From the NCBI GenBank assembly GCA_023404345.1, contig JAEYCB010000054.1:1-39147 (forward strand): 39,147 nucleotides of DNA. The letters are read 5' to 3'. Numbering within the stretch: position 1 is the first letter of the stretch; each line of letters opens with the position of its first letter. This DNA comes from Bacillota bacterium. GTDB taxonomy: Bacteria; Bacillota; Clostridia; Christensenellales; Aristaeellaceae. Positions 32,033 to 39,147 of the stretch are shown here, piece by piece. Below the pieces are notes generated by a model. It saw only the letters and a list, made by a program, of their open reading frames with translations, did no database searches and had not been told where the DNA came from. The position numbers were made by a program, and so were the translations under genes.

Positions 32033-33818
32033 GTGCATCCTCCGCTTTCAAGGGAAAGGCCAAAAGCACGGTTGTACCCTGGCTGGTACTGCTGGTGATG
32101 GAAAAGCGGTACTCATCACGATAATACAGCCGGAGCTGGCGCACAATGTTTTTGATGGCAAAGTTGCGACCGGAGTCACGGGCGGGATCGTCCGGGTTTT
32201 TGATATCTTCCATTAAAACTGCCAGCTTTTCTGAAGACATGCCCACGCCGTTGTCTGTAACGGTGTAGCACAACCAACCGGCAGGTTCCTCTCGGAACGC
32301 AATTTTCAGGCGCCCGCCCAACTGGGGACGCAGACCATGCTGATAGGCGTTTTCCACAATCGGCTGAAAGAAGTATTTGTAGGTACGGCAATCCTTGATT
32401 TTTGGATCGACTTCGATTTCCGAAAGAATAGCGCCATCCATGCGCACATTGATGAGCATGATATAAGCCTTGAGAATTTCGGCGGCCTGGGACACAGCGA
32501 GGGTATCGCGTCCATCGTTAAGCGTAAGGCGGAAAAGGCGCGAAAGATTGAAGATAATTTCAGAGATCTGCGGCACATGATGGCTGTTGGCGATCCAGTG
32601 AATGCTATCCAGCGTGTTGAAGAGAAAATGCTCGTTGAGCTGGTTTTGAATGTACTTGAGTTCGAACTCGTTTTTAAGGACGCGGGTTTCGTAGTTTTCG
32701 TGAATGAGCTGCTCGATGCTCTCCAGAAGCACGTTAAACTGGTTGCCAATCATGCCGAATTCGTCGGGGCGGGACACTGGTACCCGTACGGAAAGGTCAC
32801 CACTTTCCGCCGTTTGGATGGTGCCGCACAAAACATGAATGGGACGGAGAATGCGGTGCAGTAAAAACATCAGAACCGCTACAAAGATCAGCAGCAAACA
32901 GAAAAAGTAATAATAGGAATAGCGCTGGATGATGCCTGTGGAGGAGCTCAGAGAAGACATGGGTGCGGAGAGATAGTAACACAGAGAGGTGTAAGAGGAT
33001 TGAAAGGCTACTGCCAGATACTTATCGCTTCCATTTGACAGAACACGCCATGATCCCGGACGTAGCTCAGCCAACGCATCAATGCCCTGTGCGCCCTCTA
33101 TGCCCGGAATTGCCAGCACGTAAGTGTCGCTTTTGACAAATAAACCCACTGTTTTATCCGGCACTAATGCCCGAAAACGCTCTGATAAGATGTCGGAGGA
33201 CAGCGTCAGACGGCAAAAGAGTTTGACCGAGGGGTCGTTAGAAAAATAGGGGCAGAAATAGCTGACCAGGTACATGGCACCGTTTTCATCTATTTCAGGC
33301 TGCCATGTATGCGAGGTTGCCTCGGCTGCCTTGGACAACCAGGAAATATCATCCTCCGGTGGCTGCGTGACGATTTTGCGGGTGGCATAGGGCTGACTGG
33401 AAAACAGGATGTCTGCGTAGGGATGGTACAGTTCGATGGAATGGATATAGGAACTGCTCAAATAGGCTTGGTAAAGGGTGCGGCTGATAGACTGTATGAT
33501 TTGATAGGCTGCATAGTCATCTTTGCCGCCGACAAGCTCGGGAGAAAAGGCGGAGCCGGAAAGGACAGAATCCGCGCGAAGCTGCGTTTGTAAAATGTTA
33601 ATGCTGTAAAAAACTTCATCCATGGTGTCCGACACATTTTGCAAAACGACCTTATACTGCGCTCCGGCATCCGCAATGGCCTGTCTGGCCGATGCTTGGG
33701 ACAAAAGATGATAGAAAATGGCCATGGGCAAAGCAAAAATGATAATGAAGAACACCATGCTTTGCGTTATGATGCTGTTTCGAAGAGGATGTACCCTGAT
33801 TTTCCATTTTTCCGGCAT
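32025..33818 (-). CDS. YesM-type sensor histidine kinase
   Basis: A 597-residue membrane kinase. A first transmembrane helix (SIITQSMVFFIIIFALPMAI) is followed by a Cache-like extracellular sensor of about 240 residues, a second helix (YYFFCLLLIFVAVLMFLLHR) and a HAMP linker. The His_kinase domain has phosphoacceptor His397 in NEHFLFNTLDS; most relatives have NPHFLYNTL. The ATPase domain has N box PIVENAYQHGL and G1 box DNGVGM, while the second glycine box is reduced (GRNFAIKNIVRQL). ATG 33818 follows AAGGGAG by 9 bases; the longer frame to 33902 would begin inside the -35 box. It likely senses a sugar or its binding protein. Confidence 0.92.
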   Translation of the reverse strand: MPEKWKIRVHPLRNSIITQSMVFFIIIFALPMAIFYHLLSQASARQAIADAGAQYKVVLQNVSDTMDEVFYSINILQTQLRADSVLSGSAFSPELVGGKDDYAAYQIIQSISRTLYQAYLSSSYIHSIELYHPYADILFSSQPYATRKIVTQPPEDDISWLSKAAEATSHTWQPEIDENGAMYLVSYFCPYFSNDPSVKLFCRLTLSSDILSERFRALVPDKTVGLFVKSDTYVLAIPGIEGAQGIDALAELRPGSWRVLSNGSDKYLAVAFQSSYTSLCYYLSAPMSSLSSSTGIIQRYSYYYFFCLLLIFVAVLMFLLHRILRPIHVLCGTIQTAESGDLSVRVPVSRPDEFGMIGNQFNVLLESIEQLIHENYETRVLKNEFELKYIQNQLNEHFLFNTLDSIHWIANSHHVPQISEIIFNLSRLFRLTLNDGRDTLAVSQAAEILKAYIMLINVRMDGAILSEIEVDPKIKDCRTYKYFFQPIVENAYQHGLRPQLGGRLKIAFREEPAGWLCYTVTDNGVGMSSEKLAVLMEDIKNPDDPARDSGRNFAIKNIVRQLRLYYRDEYRFSITSSTSQGTTVLLAFPLKAEDAHE

Positions 33819-33873
33819 GTCATCATACTCCCTTAATACACACCAGAGAAAAGACGGCTGAAGCGACGTTTTC

Positions 33874-33902
33874 AAATTACTCCGCCCGTTCTGTTTTGTC
33901 AA
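33874..33902 (-). promoter_or_regulatory. Promoter of the kinase/regulator pair
   Basis: On the minus strand: perfect -35 TTGACA (33902-33897), 17-base spacer, -10 TAATTT (33879-33874). The leader is about 50 bases to ATG 33818. Confidence 0.66.
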
Positions 33903-34039
33903 CCGGCATCACGTTGCCAGTTTTGCCAATCCAAGAAAAATAGAATGGAAACACAAAAAGCGAAAGAAACCACAACACTTAATCGTTCCTAAGCACAGGA
34001 TTCAAACCAAGGCTCATTTCCCTGAGAAAGGGCAATGGC

Positions 34040-34045
34040 TATAAT
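34040..34045 (+). promoter_or_regulatory. -10 element of the 34070-38021 sugar operon
   Basis: A perfect TATAAT lies 24 bases before ATG 34070, but the -35 position (34017-34022, TTTCCC) is poor. This pattern fits a promoter needing an activator such as the AraC-type regulator encoded divergently. No clear catabolite-control site was seen. Confidence 0.5.
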
Positions 34046-34069
34046 ACGAATAGAAATGGAGTGAACGCA

Positions 34070-34867
34070 ATGATATATACGAGCAACCTTGTGGTAGGAC
34101 TGGAGAGGGGACTGGATGATCCGGCGTTCCTCAAGCGAGCGGCTGATGAAACCGGCACGGGCGTGGAGCTGTTTTTGCACACGTACGATGCAGCCTATCT
34201 GAGAAATATGGAAGAAGCGGCGCAGTGGCTTGGCGATAGGCCCCGCACCACGCATGGCCCTTTTATCGGCGTGGAGGCGGCTTCCCCCAAGGGGTCGCAG
34301 GAGCATGAGCATTTTCTGGCAGCGTACCGCTATGCGTTTCAAATGGCCCAGACGCTGCACAGCCCGCATATGGTATTTCATACCCATCAGCGGGTGATTC
34401 AGGCAGATGAGCGAGTGCAAGCGCGGGAAATGTGCATGGCCTCCATCCGGGAACTGCTGGACATGGCCGACCAATACGGCGTTCGCCTGCTGATTGAAAA
34501 CCTGGATATCCAGAAAGCGGGCGTATCCCTCTTTGACGAGGAGGCTTTTCTGGAACTGCTGGAACGCTTTCCACAAGCTGGTTGTCTGATTGACGTGGGC
34601 CACCTGCATGTGGCGGGATGGGATACGGAACGCGTGCTGAAAACCCTGGGGAAGCGAGTGGAAGGATTCCATTTCCATAATAACGACGGGAAGGACGATA
34701 CTCACTGCCGCATCACAGATGGAACGCTGGATTACGCAGAAGTGATGAGACTGTACCGCCGCTATACGCCCACTGCCGACATCACGCTCGAATATGGAGA
34801 CAATCACGGAATTACCTGTGACGATGTGATTGAGGACCTGCGTACCATTCAAGGGATGCTCGCCTGA
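34070..34867 (+). CDS. Sugar phosphate isomerase/epimerase-like TIM-barrel protein
   Basis: A 265-residue cytoplasmic protein of the xylose-isomerase-like / AP-endonuclease-2 fold. Likely metal-binding residues occur at the expected barrel positions: THGPF, MVFHTHQR, LLIENLD (Glu), CLIDVGHLHV (Asp, His) and EGFHFHNNDG with a final TLEYGD. Substrate cannot be read from sequence; inosose, ketose or sugar-phosphate epimerisation are typical for the family. GGAG lies 8 bases before ATG 34070; an in-frame GTG at 34061 overlaps that ribosome-binding site. It is the first gene of a sugar-transport operon, so its substrate is probably derived from the imported sugar. Confidence 0.83.
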   Translation: MIYTSNLVVGLERGLDDPAFLKRAADETGTGVELFLHTYDAAYLRNMEEAAQWLGDRPRTTHGPFIGVEAASPKGSQEHEHFLAAYRYAFQMAQTLHSPHMVFHTHQRVIQADERVQAREMCMASIRELLDMADQYGVRLLIENLDIQKAGVSLFDEEAFLELLERFPQAGCLIDVGHLHVAGWDTERVLKTLGKRVEGFHFHNNDGKDDTHCRITDGTLDYAEVMRLYRRYTPTADITLEYGDNHGITCDDVIEDLRTIQGMLA

Positions 34868-34924
34868 AAGGGCCATTAGGCCCCAGGATGAGAAATAAAG
34901 ACAACAATAAAAGGAGGAGAACAA

Positions 34925-36226
34925 ATGAAACGCTTTCTGACCCTGCTGCTGTGCCTGACCATGCTGGTTTCCATGGCTGCCCTGCCCACCACGTCGCTTG
35001 CGGAGGAAACGGTGGAGCTGACGTTCTACTACCCTGTTGGCGTTGGCGGCGACCTGGCGCTGCTGATTGAAAACCTGGCGGCGGAATTCACCAAGGAAAA
35101 TCCCAATATCATCATTAACCCGGTTTTCTGCGGCAATTCCACCGAAACCACCACCAAGACCATCGCGGCCATTCAGGGCGGCAATGCGCCTGACTTTGCC
35201 ATTCTGGGCAATTCAGAGCTGTATTCCATGCTCTCCCTGGACGCCATCATTCCCTTGGATGACCTGATCGCTGCCGACGAGGATGGACAGGAGTACATCG
35301 ATGACTTCTGGCCAGCTTTCCTGCAGAACTCCTACTATGATGGTCACATCTACTCCATCCCCTTCCAGCGTTCCACGATCATTATGTATTACAACAAGGA
35401 CGCCTTCCGCGCGGCTGGTCTGGACCCTGAAACGCCGCCTACCACCTGGGAAGAGCTGGCTGAGTATGCTCAGAAGCTGACTGTGCGCGACGAGAACGGC
35501 AACGTGACCCAGTGGGGCGTTCAGATTTCCACCAATGATCCCTTCATGTTCAGCCCCTTTGCGCTGCAAAACAGCGAAAACGGTGAGAACCTGATGACCA
35601 GCGATGGAAAGACCGCGCTGTTCGATACCGAAGGCAACGCCGAGGCGCTGCAGTTCCTGGTGGACCTGTCCCAGAAATATCAGGCGATGCCCGAAGGCGT
35701 GATCGTGTGGGCTGACTCCACCTCCAACTTCATGGCCGGCACTGCTGCCATGCTGTATATGTCCTCCGGCAGCCTGACCAACGTGCTCAAGAACACTGAT
35801 TTTGAGGTTGGCACCTGCTTCCTGCCGGCCGGCAAGCGTTATGGCTCTGCCACGGGCGGCGCGAACTTCTACATCTTCGATGGCATCAGCGACGAAAAGT
35901 TGGCGGCCACCTGGAAGTTCATCCGCTGGATCACCGAGCCGGAACGCGCCGCTCAGTGGAGCATCGACACCGGTTATGTGGCTACGCGCAAGAGCTGCTT
36001 TGAGCTGGACGTGCTCAAGGATTACTTCGCCGCCGTGCCTCAGGCCGCCACTGCGGGCGATCAGCTGCAGTATGCGGGCAGCGAGCTCATGCTCTATGAC
36101 AACACCCGCTGCTGGGATATTCTGAAAAACGCGATTGACGCTGCCATGACCCTGACCATGACGCCGGAAGAGGCGCTGGCTCAGGCGCAGGCGGAGGTTG
36201 ATCAGGTTCTGGCCGATTATCAGTAA
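34925..36226 (+). CDS. ABC transporter sugar-binding protein (family 1)
   Basis: A 433-residue extracellular binding protein. Signal peptide MKRFLTLLLCLTMLVSMAAL continues to SLA with probable signal-peptidase-I cleavage before EETVE; there is no lipobox cysteine. The mature part has UgpB/MalE-type blocks: LTFYYPVGVGGDLALLIENL, EFTKENPNIIINPVF, GNAPDFAILGN, SIPFQRSTIIMYYNKDAFRA (hinge region), PPTTWEELAEYAQKLT and KFIRWITEPERAAQW. AAAGGAGGAG precedes ATG 34925. It lies 57 bases after the isomerase gene and is separated from the permeases by a strong hairpin. A glycerol-3-phosphate or oligosaccharide ligand is possible. Confidence 0.92.
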   Translation: MKRFLTLLLCLTMLVSMAALPTTSLAEETVELTFYYPVGVGGDLALLIENLAAEFTKENPNIIINPVFCGNSTETTTKTIAAIQGGNAPDFAILGNSELYSMLSLDAIIPLDDLIAADEDGQEYIDDFWPAFLQNSYYDGHIYSIPFQRSTIIMYYNKDAFRAAGLDPETPPTTWEELAEYAQKLTVRDENGNVTQWGVQISTNDPFMFSPFALQNSENGENLMTSDGKTALFDTEGNAEALQFLVDLSQKYQAMPEGVIVWADSTSNFMAGTAAMLYMSSGSLTNVLKNTDFEVGTCFLPAGKRYGSATGGANFYIFDGISDEKLAATWKFIRWITEPERAAQWSIDTGYVATRKSCFELDVLKDYFAAVPQAATAGDQLQYAGSELMLYDNTRCWDILKNAIDAAMTLTMTPEEALAQAQAEVDQVLADYQ

Positions 36227-36236
36227 CCGGCCCTTG

Positions 36237-36261
36237 GCGGGGCGCGTTTTACGCGCCCCGC
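36237..36261 (+). other. Strong stem-loop between binding-protein and permease genes
   Basis: GCGGGGCGCG (36237-36246) and CGCGCCCCGC (36252-36261) form a perfect 10-bp stem with a TTTTA loop, followed by only three T. It is probably a partial terminator or mRNA stabiliser keeping binding protein in excess of permeases. Confidence 0.72.
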
Positions 36262-36289
36262 TTTATGGACCATAGGGAGGAGTGAGCCG

Positions 36290-37192
36290 ATGCAACGGGC
36301 CAACGAACGCAGGAATCAGCTTCGCAGGGATGCGCTGGGCTGGTCGTTTTTGCTGCCTTCGCTGCTTTTTCTGGGATGCTTCACCATTTATCCCATTGTA
36401 AAAGCCATCATTAACAGCTTCCAGAAGGTGAACCTGGGCAAGCAGACCTATCAGTTTATTGGGCTGAAAAACTATACGGACGTGTTCAATGACAAGGTAT
36501 TTATAACCGTTCTGGGAAACACGTTCAAATTCGCCCTGTTTGTGATTCCGCTGAGCATGGTGATCGGCTTTTTCCTGGCCATGCTGGTCAAGCGGGAGGC
36601 GCGGGGCGTGGGATTTGCCCGCGCGCTGATCTACTATCCCAACATTGCACCTACAATCGGCTTTGCTACGGTGTGGACTTACCTGCTCACGCCAACCGTG
36701 GGCTTTATCAGCCAGGTTGCCAAAATGATGGGAGTCACGGCGCCGGACTTTCTTAACGATCCCCAGTATGCCATTTATACCATTATGGTGGTATATCTGT
36801 GGCGAGAGGCAGGCTTTGTCATGATTTTTTATACATCGGGCCTGCAGAATATTTCGCCGGAGTATTACGAGGCGGCGCTGATCGACGGCGCTTCGCCCTT
36901 TACGATGCTGCGCAAGATCACCCTGCCGCTGGTAAGACCTACCACCGTATTCGTGCTTATGTGTACGATGGCCAACTCCTTTAAAATGGTGGACCTGATC
37001 GTGACCATGACCACCAAGGGCGGCCCCAACAACAGTACCAACGTGCTGATGTATCACATCTATCAGACGGCCTTCGCCTACTGGGATATCGGCAAGGCGT
37101 CGGTGATGACGGTGGTCATGCTGGTCTTTATGCTGCTGGTATCCTTTGTGCAGTATGGCGGTATGGACCGTCACACCCACTACGACAACTGA
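36290..37192 (+). CDS. Sugar ABC transporter permease (UgpA/MalF family)
   Basis: A 300-residue permease with six predicted transmembrane helices; the first is LGWSFLLPSLLFLGCFTIYP. The EAA docking loop is intact: EYYEAALIDGASPFTMLRKI then TLPLVRPT. GGGAGGAG precedes ATG 36290. It forms the translocation pore with the next gene's product and works with the binding protein upstream. The ATPase is not in the operon. Confidence 0.92.
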   Translation: MQRANERRNQLRRDALGWSFLLPSLLFLGCFTIYPIVKAIINSFQKVNLGKQTYQFIGLKNYTDVFNDKVFITVLGNTFKFALFVIPLSMVIGFFLAMLVKREARGVGFARALIYYPNIAPTIGFATVWTYLLTPTVGFISQVAKMMGVTAPDFLNDPQYAIYTIMVVYLWREAGFVMIFYTSGLQNISPEYYEAALIDGASPFTMLRKITLPLVRPTTVFVLMCTMANSFKMVDLIVTMTTKGGPNNSTNVLMYHIYQTAFAYWDIGKASVMTVVMLVFMLLVSFVQYGGMDRHTHYDN

Positions 37193-37208
37193 CAGGAGGC
37201 GCAAAACA

Positions 37209-38021
37209 ATGAAGCAAAAGCCGGGTATCGCAACGCGCACCGTGCTGCTTGTGGTGAGCCTGCTGTGGGCTATTCCGTTGATCTGGTCGGTGCTTACGGC
37301 GCTGAAGCCGTCCAAGGAATCCATGCTGTTGCAGCTGCCCAGCACGCTGACGCTGGAAAACTTTCAAGTTGTATTTGAGTCCGCACCGTTTTTGCAGTAC
37401 GGGCTGAACACCTTCCTTATCGTGGCCGGCATTCTGGCGGTGCAGCTGGTTACGGTCACGATGGGCGCCTACGCTCTTGCGTGCGTGAACTTCCGCGGCA
37501 AGGGCCTGGCCATGGCGCTGATTATGGTGCAGATCATCATTCCGGCGGATGTGCTGATTCTGCCCAACTACACAACGCTTCGTCAGTTGGGCCTGCTGGA
37601 CACGCTGCTGGGCGTGATGATTCCCTTCTTTGCCTCCTCCATGGGGCTGTTGCTGCTTCGGGGAGCATACAAGGGCATTCCCTCAGCCATCGCTGATGCT
37701 GCCCGTATCGACGGCGCAGGTATCTTTCAGACGTTGCTGAACGTGTATATTCCGTCTACACGGGCAACCTATGTGGCATTTGCCATCTGTTCCATCAGCA
37801 CGCACTGGAACAACTTCCTCTGGCCGATGATCGTAATCAACTCCGTGGAAAAACGGCCGCTGACTGTAGGCCTTTCGCTGTTTGCAAAAGCCAGCGAGTC
37901 CGGCCCTATGTGGGCGAAGGTGACGGCTGCTACGTTGATCGTAATGCTTCCCCTGTACGTGCTGTTCTGTTGCTTCCAACGCGTCTTTGTATCCAGCCTG
38001 GTTCGTTCCGGACTTAAATAA
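37209..38021 (+). CDS. Sugar ABC transporter permease (UgpE/MalG family)
   Basis: A 270-residue partner permease with about six transmembrane helices (TRTVLLVVSLLWAIPLIWSV is the first). The EAA loop is AIADAARIDGAGIFQTLLNV then YIPSTRA. GACAGGAGG precedes ATG 37209; a longer reading starts within the preceding permease. It is the last gene of the sugar operon, 22 bases before the terminator at 38044. No ATPase gene follows, so a shared MsmX-like ATPase encoded elsewhere is expected. Confidence 0.92.
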   Translation: MKQKPGIATRTVLLVVSLLWAIPLIWSVLTALKPSKESMLLQLPSTLTLENFQVVFESAPFLQYGLNTFLIVAGILAVQLVTVTMGAYALACVNFRGKGLAMALIMVQIIIPADVLILPNYTTLRQLGLLDTLLGVMIPFFASSMGLLLLRGAYKGIPSAIADAARIDGAGIFQTLLNVYIPSTRATYVAFAICSISTHWNNFLWPMIVINSVEKRPLTVGLSLFAKASESGPMWAKVTAATLIVMLPLYVLFCCFQRVFVSSLVRSGLK

Positions 38022-38043
38022 AGCTGGATGCCGCTTTTTTCAA

Positions 38044-38070
38044 GCCGTTCGCCGCAGGCGGGCGGCTTTT
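38044..38070 (+). terminator. Terminator of the sugar operon
   Basis: GCCGTTCGCC (38044-38053) pairs with GGCGGGCGGC (38057-38066), two G-T wobbles, loop GCA, followed by TTTT. Confidence 0.82.
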
Positions 38071-38092
38071 CATGGTTGTGCGCAAAAAGCAG

Positions 38093-38121
38093 TGGACAAA
38101 CCCATCGCCCTGTTGTAAGAT
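38093..38121 (+). promoter_or_regulatory. Promoter of the EamA transporter gene
   Basis: -35 TGGACA (38093-38098), 17-base spacer, -10 TAAGAT (38116-38121), directly after the preceding terminator. Confidence 0.58.
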
Positions 38122-38175
38122 GGTGCTTGCCGTCGCGCGCGGTGTATTTTCATGCCAAGGGAGAAGAACCTGCAA

Positions 38176-39030
38176 ATGAAACGTTCGGTTCGGGCAAACC
38201 TGTTGCTAACGCTTACAGCGCTGATTTGGGGTGCGGCTTTCGTCGCTCAGGATGTAGCGGCGGACACGCTGGGAGCGCTTACCTTCAACGGCTTGCGCAT
38301 GGCGCTGGCGGCACTGGCGATGCTGCCCGTGGTTGCATTTAATAATCGAAAGGCACGGAAAAACGGGGTGGATGCCTCCTTTTCCCATATGTCCTCCACG
38401 CAGAAAAGAACGCTGCTGACAGGTGGCATATGTTGCGGCGCGATGCTGGCGCTGGCCAGTGCCTTTCAGCAGACGGGCATCGCCATGGGTACGGGCGCAG
38501 GTAAGGCGGGATTCATCACAGCGCTGTATATTGTGCTGGTGCCCCTGCTGGGTATGCTGTGGGGCCGCAGACCGGGTTGGAAAGTGTGGCTGGCTGTGGC
38601 GCTGAGCGTAGGCGGACTATACCTTTTGTGTATTGGCGAGGGCTTTTCCATAGCGCCGAGCGATGGAATGCTCATTCTGTGTGCTCTTTGCTTCTCCGGT
38701 CATATTCTGGTGGTGGATCACTTTAGCCGCCGCACGGACTGCGTAAAAATGAGCTGCCTGCAATTTGCCACGGCAGCGGTATTGTGTATGTGCGTTGCGG
38801 TGATTACAGAACCTATTGACGTGGGAATGATTGTGCAATGCGCTGTGCCGCTGCTTTATGCTGGTGTACTCAGCGGTGCAGTGGGATACACGCTGCAGAT
38901 TGTGGCGCAGAAGGATACCGATCCTACGGTGGCTTCACTGCTCATGTCGCTGGAAAGCGTTTTTGCGGTGCTGGCTGGATGGCTATTGCTGGGCGACATG
39001 CTTACTGCAAGGGAAGCGCTGATAAGGTAA
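38176..39030 (+). pseudogene. EamA/DMT-family transporter, 3' end truncated by an IS256-family insertion
   Basis: A drug/metabolite-transporter superfamily permease with two EamA repeats. ANLLLTLTALIWGAAFVAQD opens the first; the second ends with DPTVASLLMSLESVFAVLAG then WLLLGDMLTAREALIR. Family members continue after this point with the final transmembrane helix (about 20 residues), which is absent here. Translation instead passes into the terminal repeat of the IS256-like element at 39021 and stops at 39028-39030, giving 284 residues, the last few from the IS. It may be inactive. ATG 38176 has AAGGGAGAAG upstream; ATG 38152 lacks a ribosome-binding site. Confidence 0.8.
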
Positions 39031-39085
39031 GATAAGTTGCGCAAAATGAAAGGAGGGAAAAAGAGACATAGTTTGCGAACTCTGG

Positions 39086-39113
39086 TAGAATGAAGTTGCG
39101 ACACACCATTCTA
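39086..39113 (+). repeat. Inverted repeat in the transposase leader
   Basis: TAGAATG (39086-39092) and CATTCTA (39107-39113) form a perfect 7-bp inverted repeat just before the ribosome-binding site AAAAGGAG (39113-39120). It could form an mRNA hairpin limiting transposase translation. Confidence 0.5.
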
Positions 39114-39130
39114 AAAGGAGACTGCAAACC

Positions 39131-39147
39131 ATGTCTGAGAAAATTGT
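39131..39147 (+). CDS. IS256-family transposase, N-terminal start only
   Basis: ATG 39131 with AAGGAG about 11 bases upstream opens MSEKI and is cut by the window end. Several IS256-family transposases begin M(S/T)EKIVQLNEE, which fits the five complete codons here. So short a piece proves little alone; the call rests on its position behind an IS256-like terminal repeat. Confidence 0.65.

Larger units (their letters stand above)
39021..39147 (+). mobile_element. Left end of an IS256-family insertion sequence, continuing beyond the window
   Basis: From 39021, GATAAGGTAAGATAAGTTGC then GCAAAA resembles the terminal repeat of IS256 as I recall it, matching 18 of 26 positions by hand alignment, including GATAA at the tip and the CAAAA-type inner end. 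The position coincides exactly with the break in the EamA reading frame. A transposase start follows at 39131. An 8-9 base target duplication would be expected, its left copy ending at 39020 (about GGAAGCGCT). Confidence 0.78.

Noticed and set aside
32347..32357. Another TTTTCCACA in the kinase gene
   Set aside because: It is isolated and agrees with the chance expectation for a 9-mer in this window.
34869..34883. GGGCC-ATTA-GGCCC as a terminator between isomerase and binding-protein genes
   Set aside because: The stem is only five pairs and no T-run follows; it lies inside an evident operon.

Overview
The window looks like chromosomal DNA from a moderately GC-rich, spore-forming member of the Clostridia. 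An alpha/beta-type small acid-soluble spore protein gene, an AddA-type (not RecBCD) helicase-nuclease, a Firmicutes-type parS site, YesM/YesN-type two-component genes, VanW and YesL family proteins and MsmX-dependent-style sugar ABC operons without their own ATPase all point that way. The run of solute-binding proteins with signal-peptidase-I leaders instead of lipoboxes reminds me of Christensenellales-like gut Clostridia, but that placement is inference. No rRNA, tRNA or CRISPR array was seen. No stretch longer than 300 bases lacks a gene.

Layout. 1-1157: a complete ISAs1-family insertion sequence with perfect 19-bp terminal repeats. 1260-3701 (-): glycogen phosphorylase. 3702-3906: divergent regulatory region holding the glgP promoter, a parS site (exact 14-bp core) and the addA promoter. 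3907-7593: addA, without addB beside it and with a small cluster of DnaA-box-like 9-mers inside. 7753-9483: lipoprotein with five peptidoglycan-binding repeats, own promoter and terminator. 9664-17949: a tightly spaced run of YesL-like membrane protein, SASP, methyltransferase, Hsp33, TPR protein, HEAT-like protein, HD phosphohydrolase and a zinc-ribbon/TPR/chitobiase-domain membrane protein.

18112-27228 is the most unusual part. Two tandem secreted proteins fuse a beta-propeller-like N-terminal half to an ABC solute-binding half that carries a helical-hairpin insert. They are followed by two sugar-type ABC permeases, a MacA/HlyD-like adaptor and a MacB-like permease, with no ATPase for either half. 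I propose it as a candidate composite envelope system. uvrC follows closely (27243-29126) and ends at a shared terminator.

29185-33818 (-): VanW/SH3 protein, YesN-type response regulator and YesM-type histidine kinase. The kinase and regulator diverge from 34070-38021 (+), a compact carbohydrate operon (sugar-phosphate isomerase/epimerase-like protein, solute-binding protein, two permeases) that they probably control. 38176-39030: an EamA/DMT transporter whose last segment is cut off by an IS256-family element starting at about 39021; its transposase begins at 39131 and runs off the window. Both ends of the window are therefore mobile DNA.
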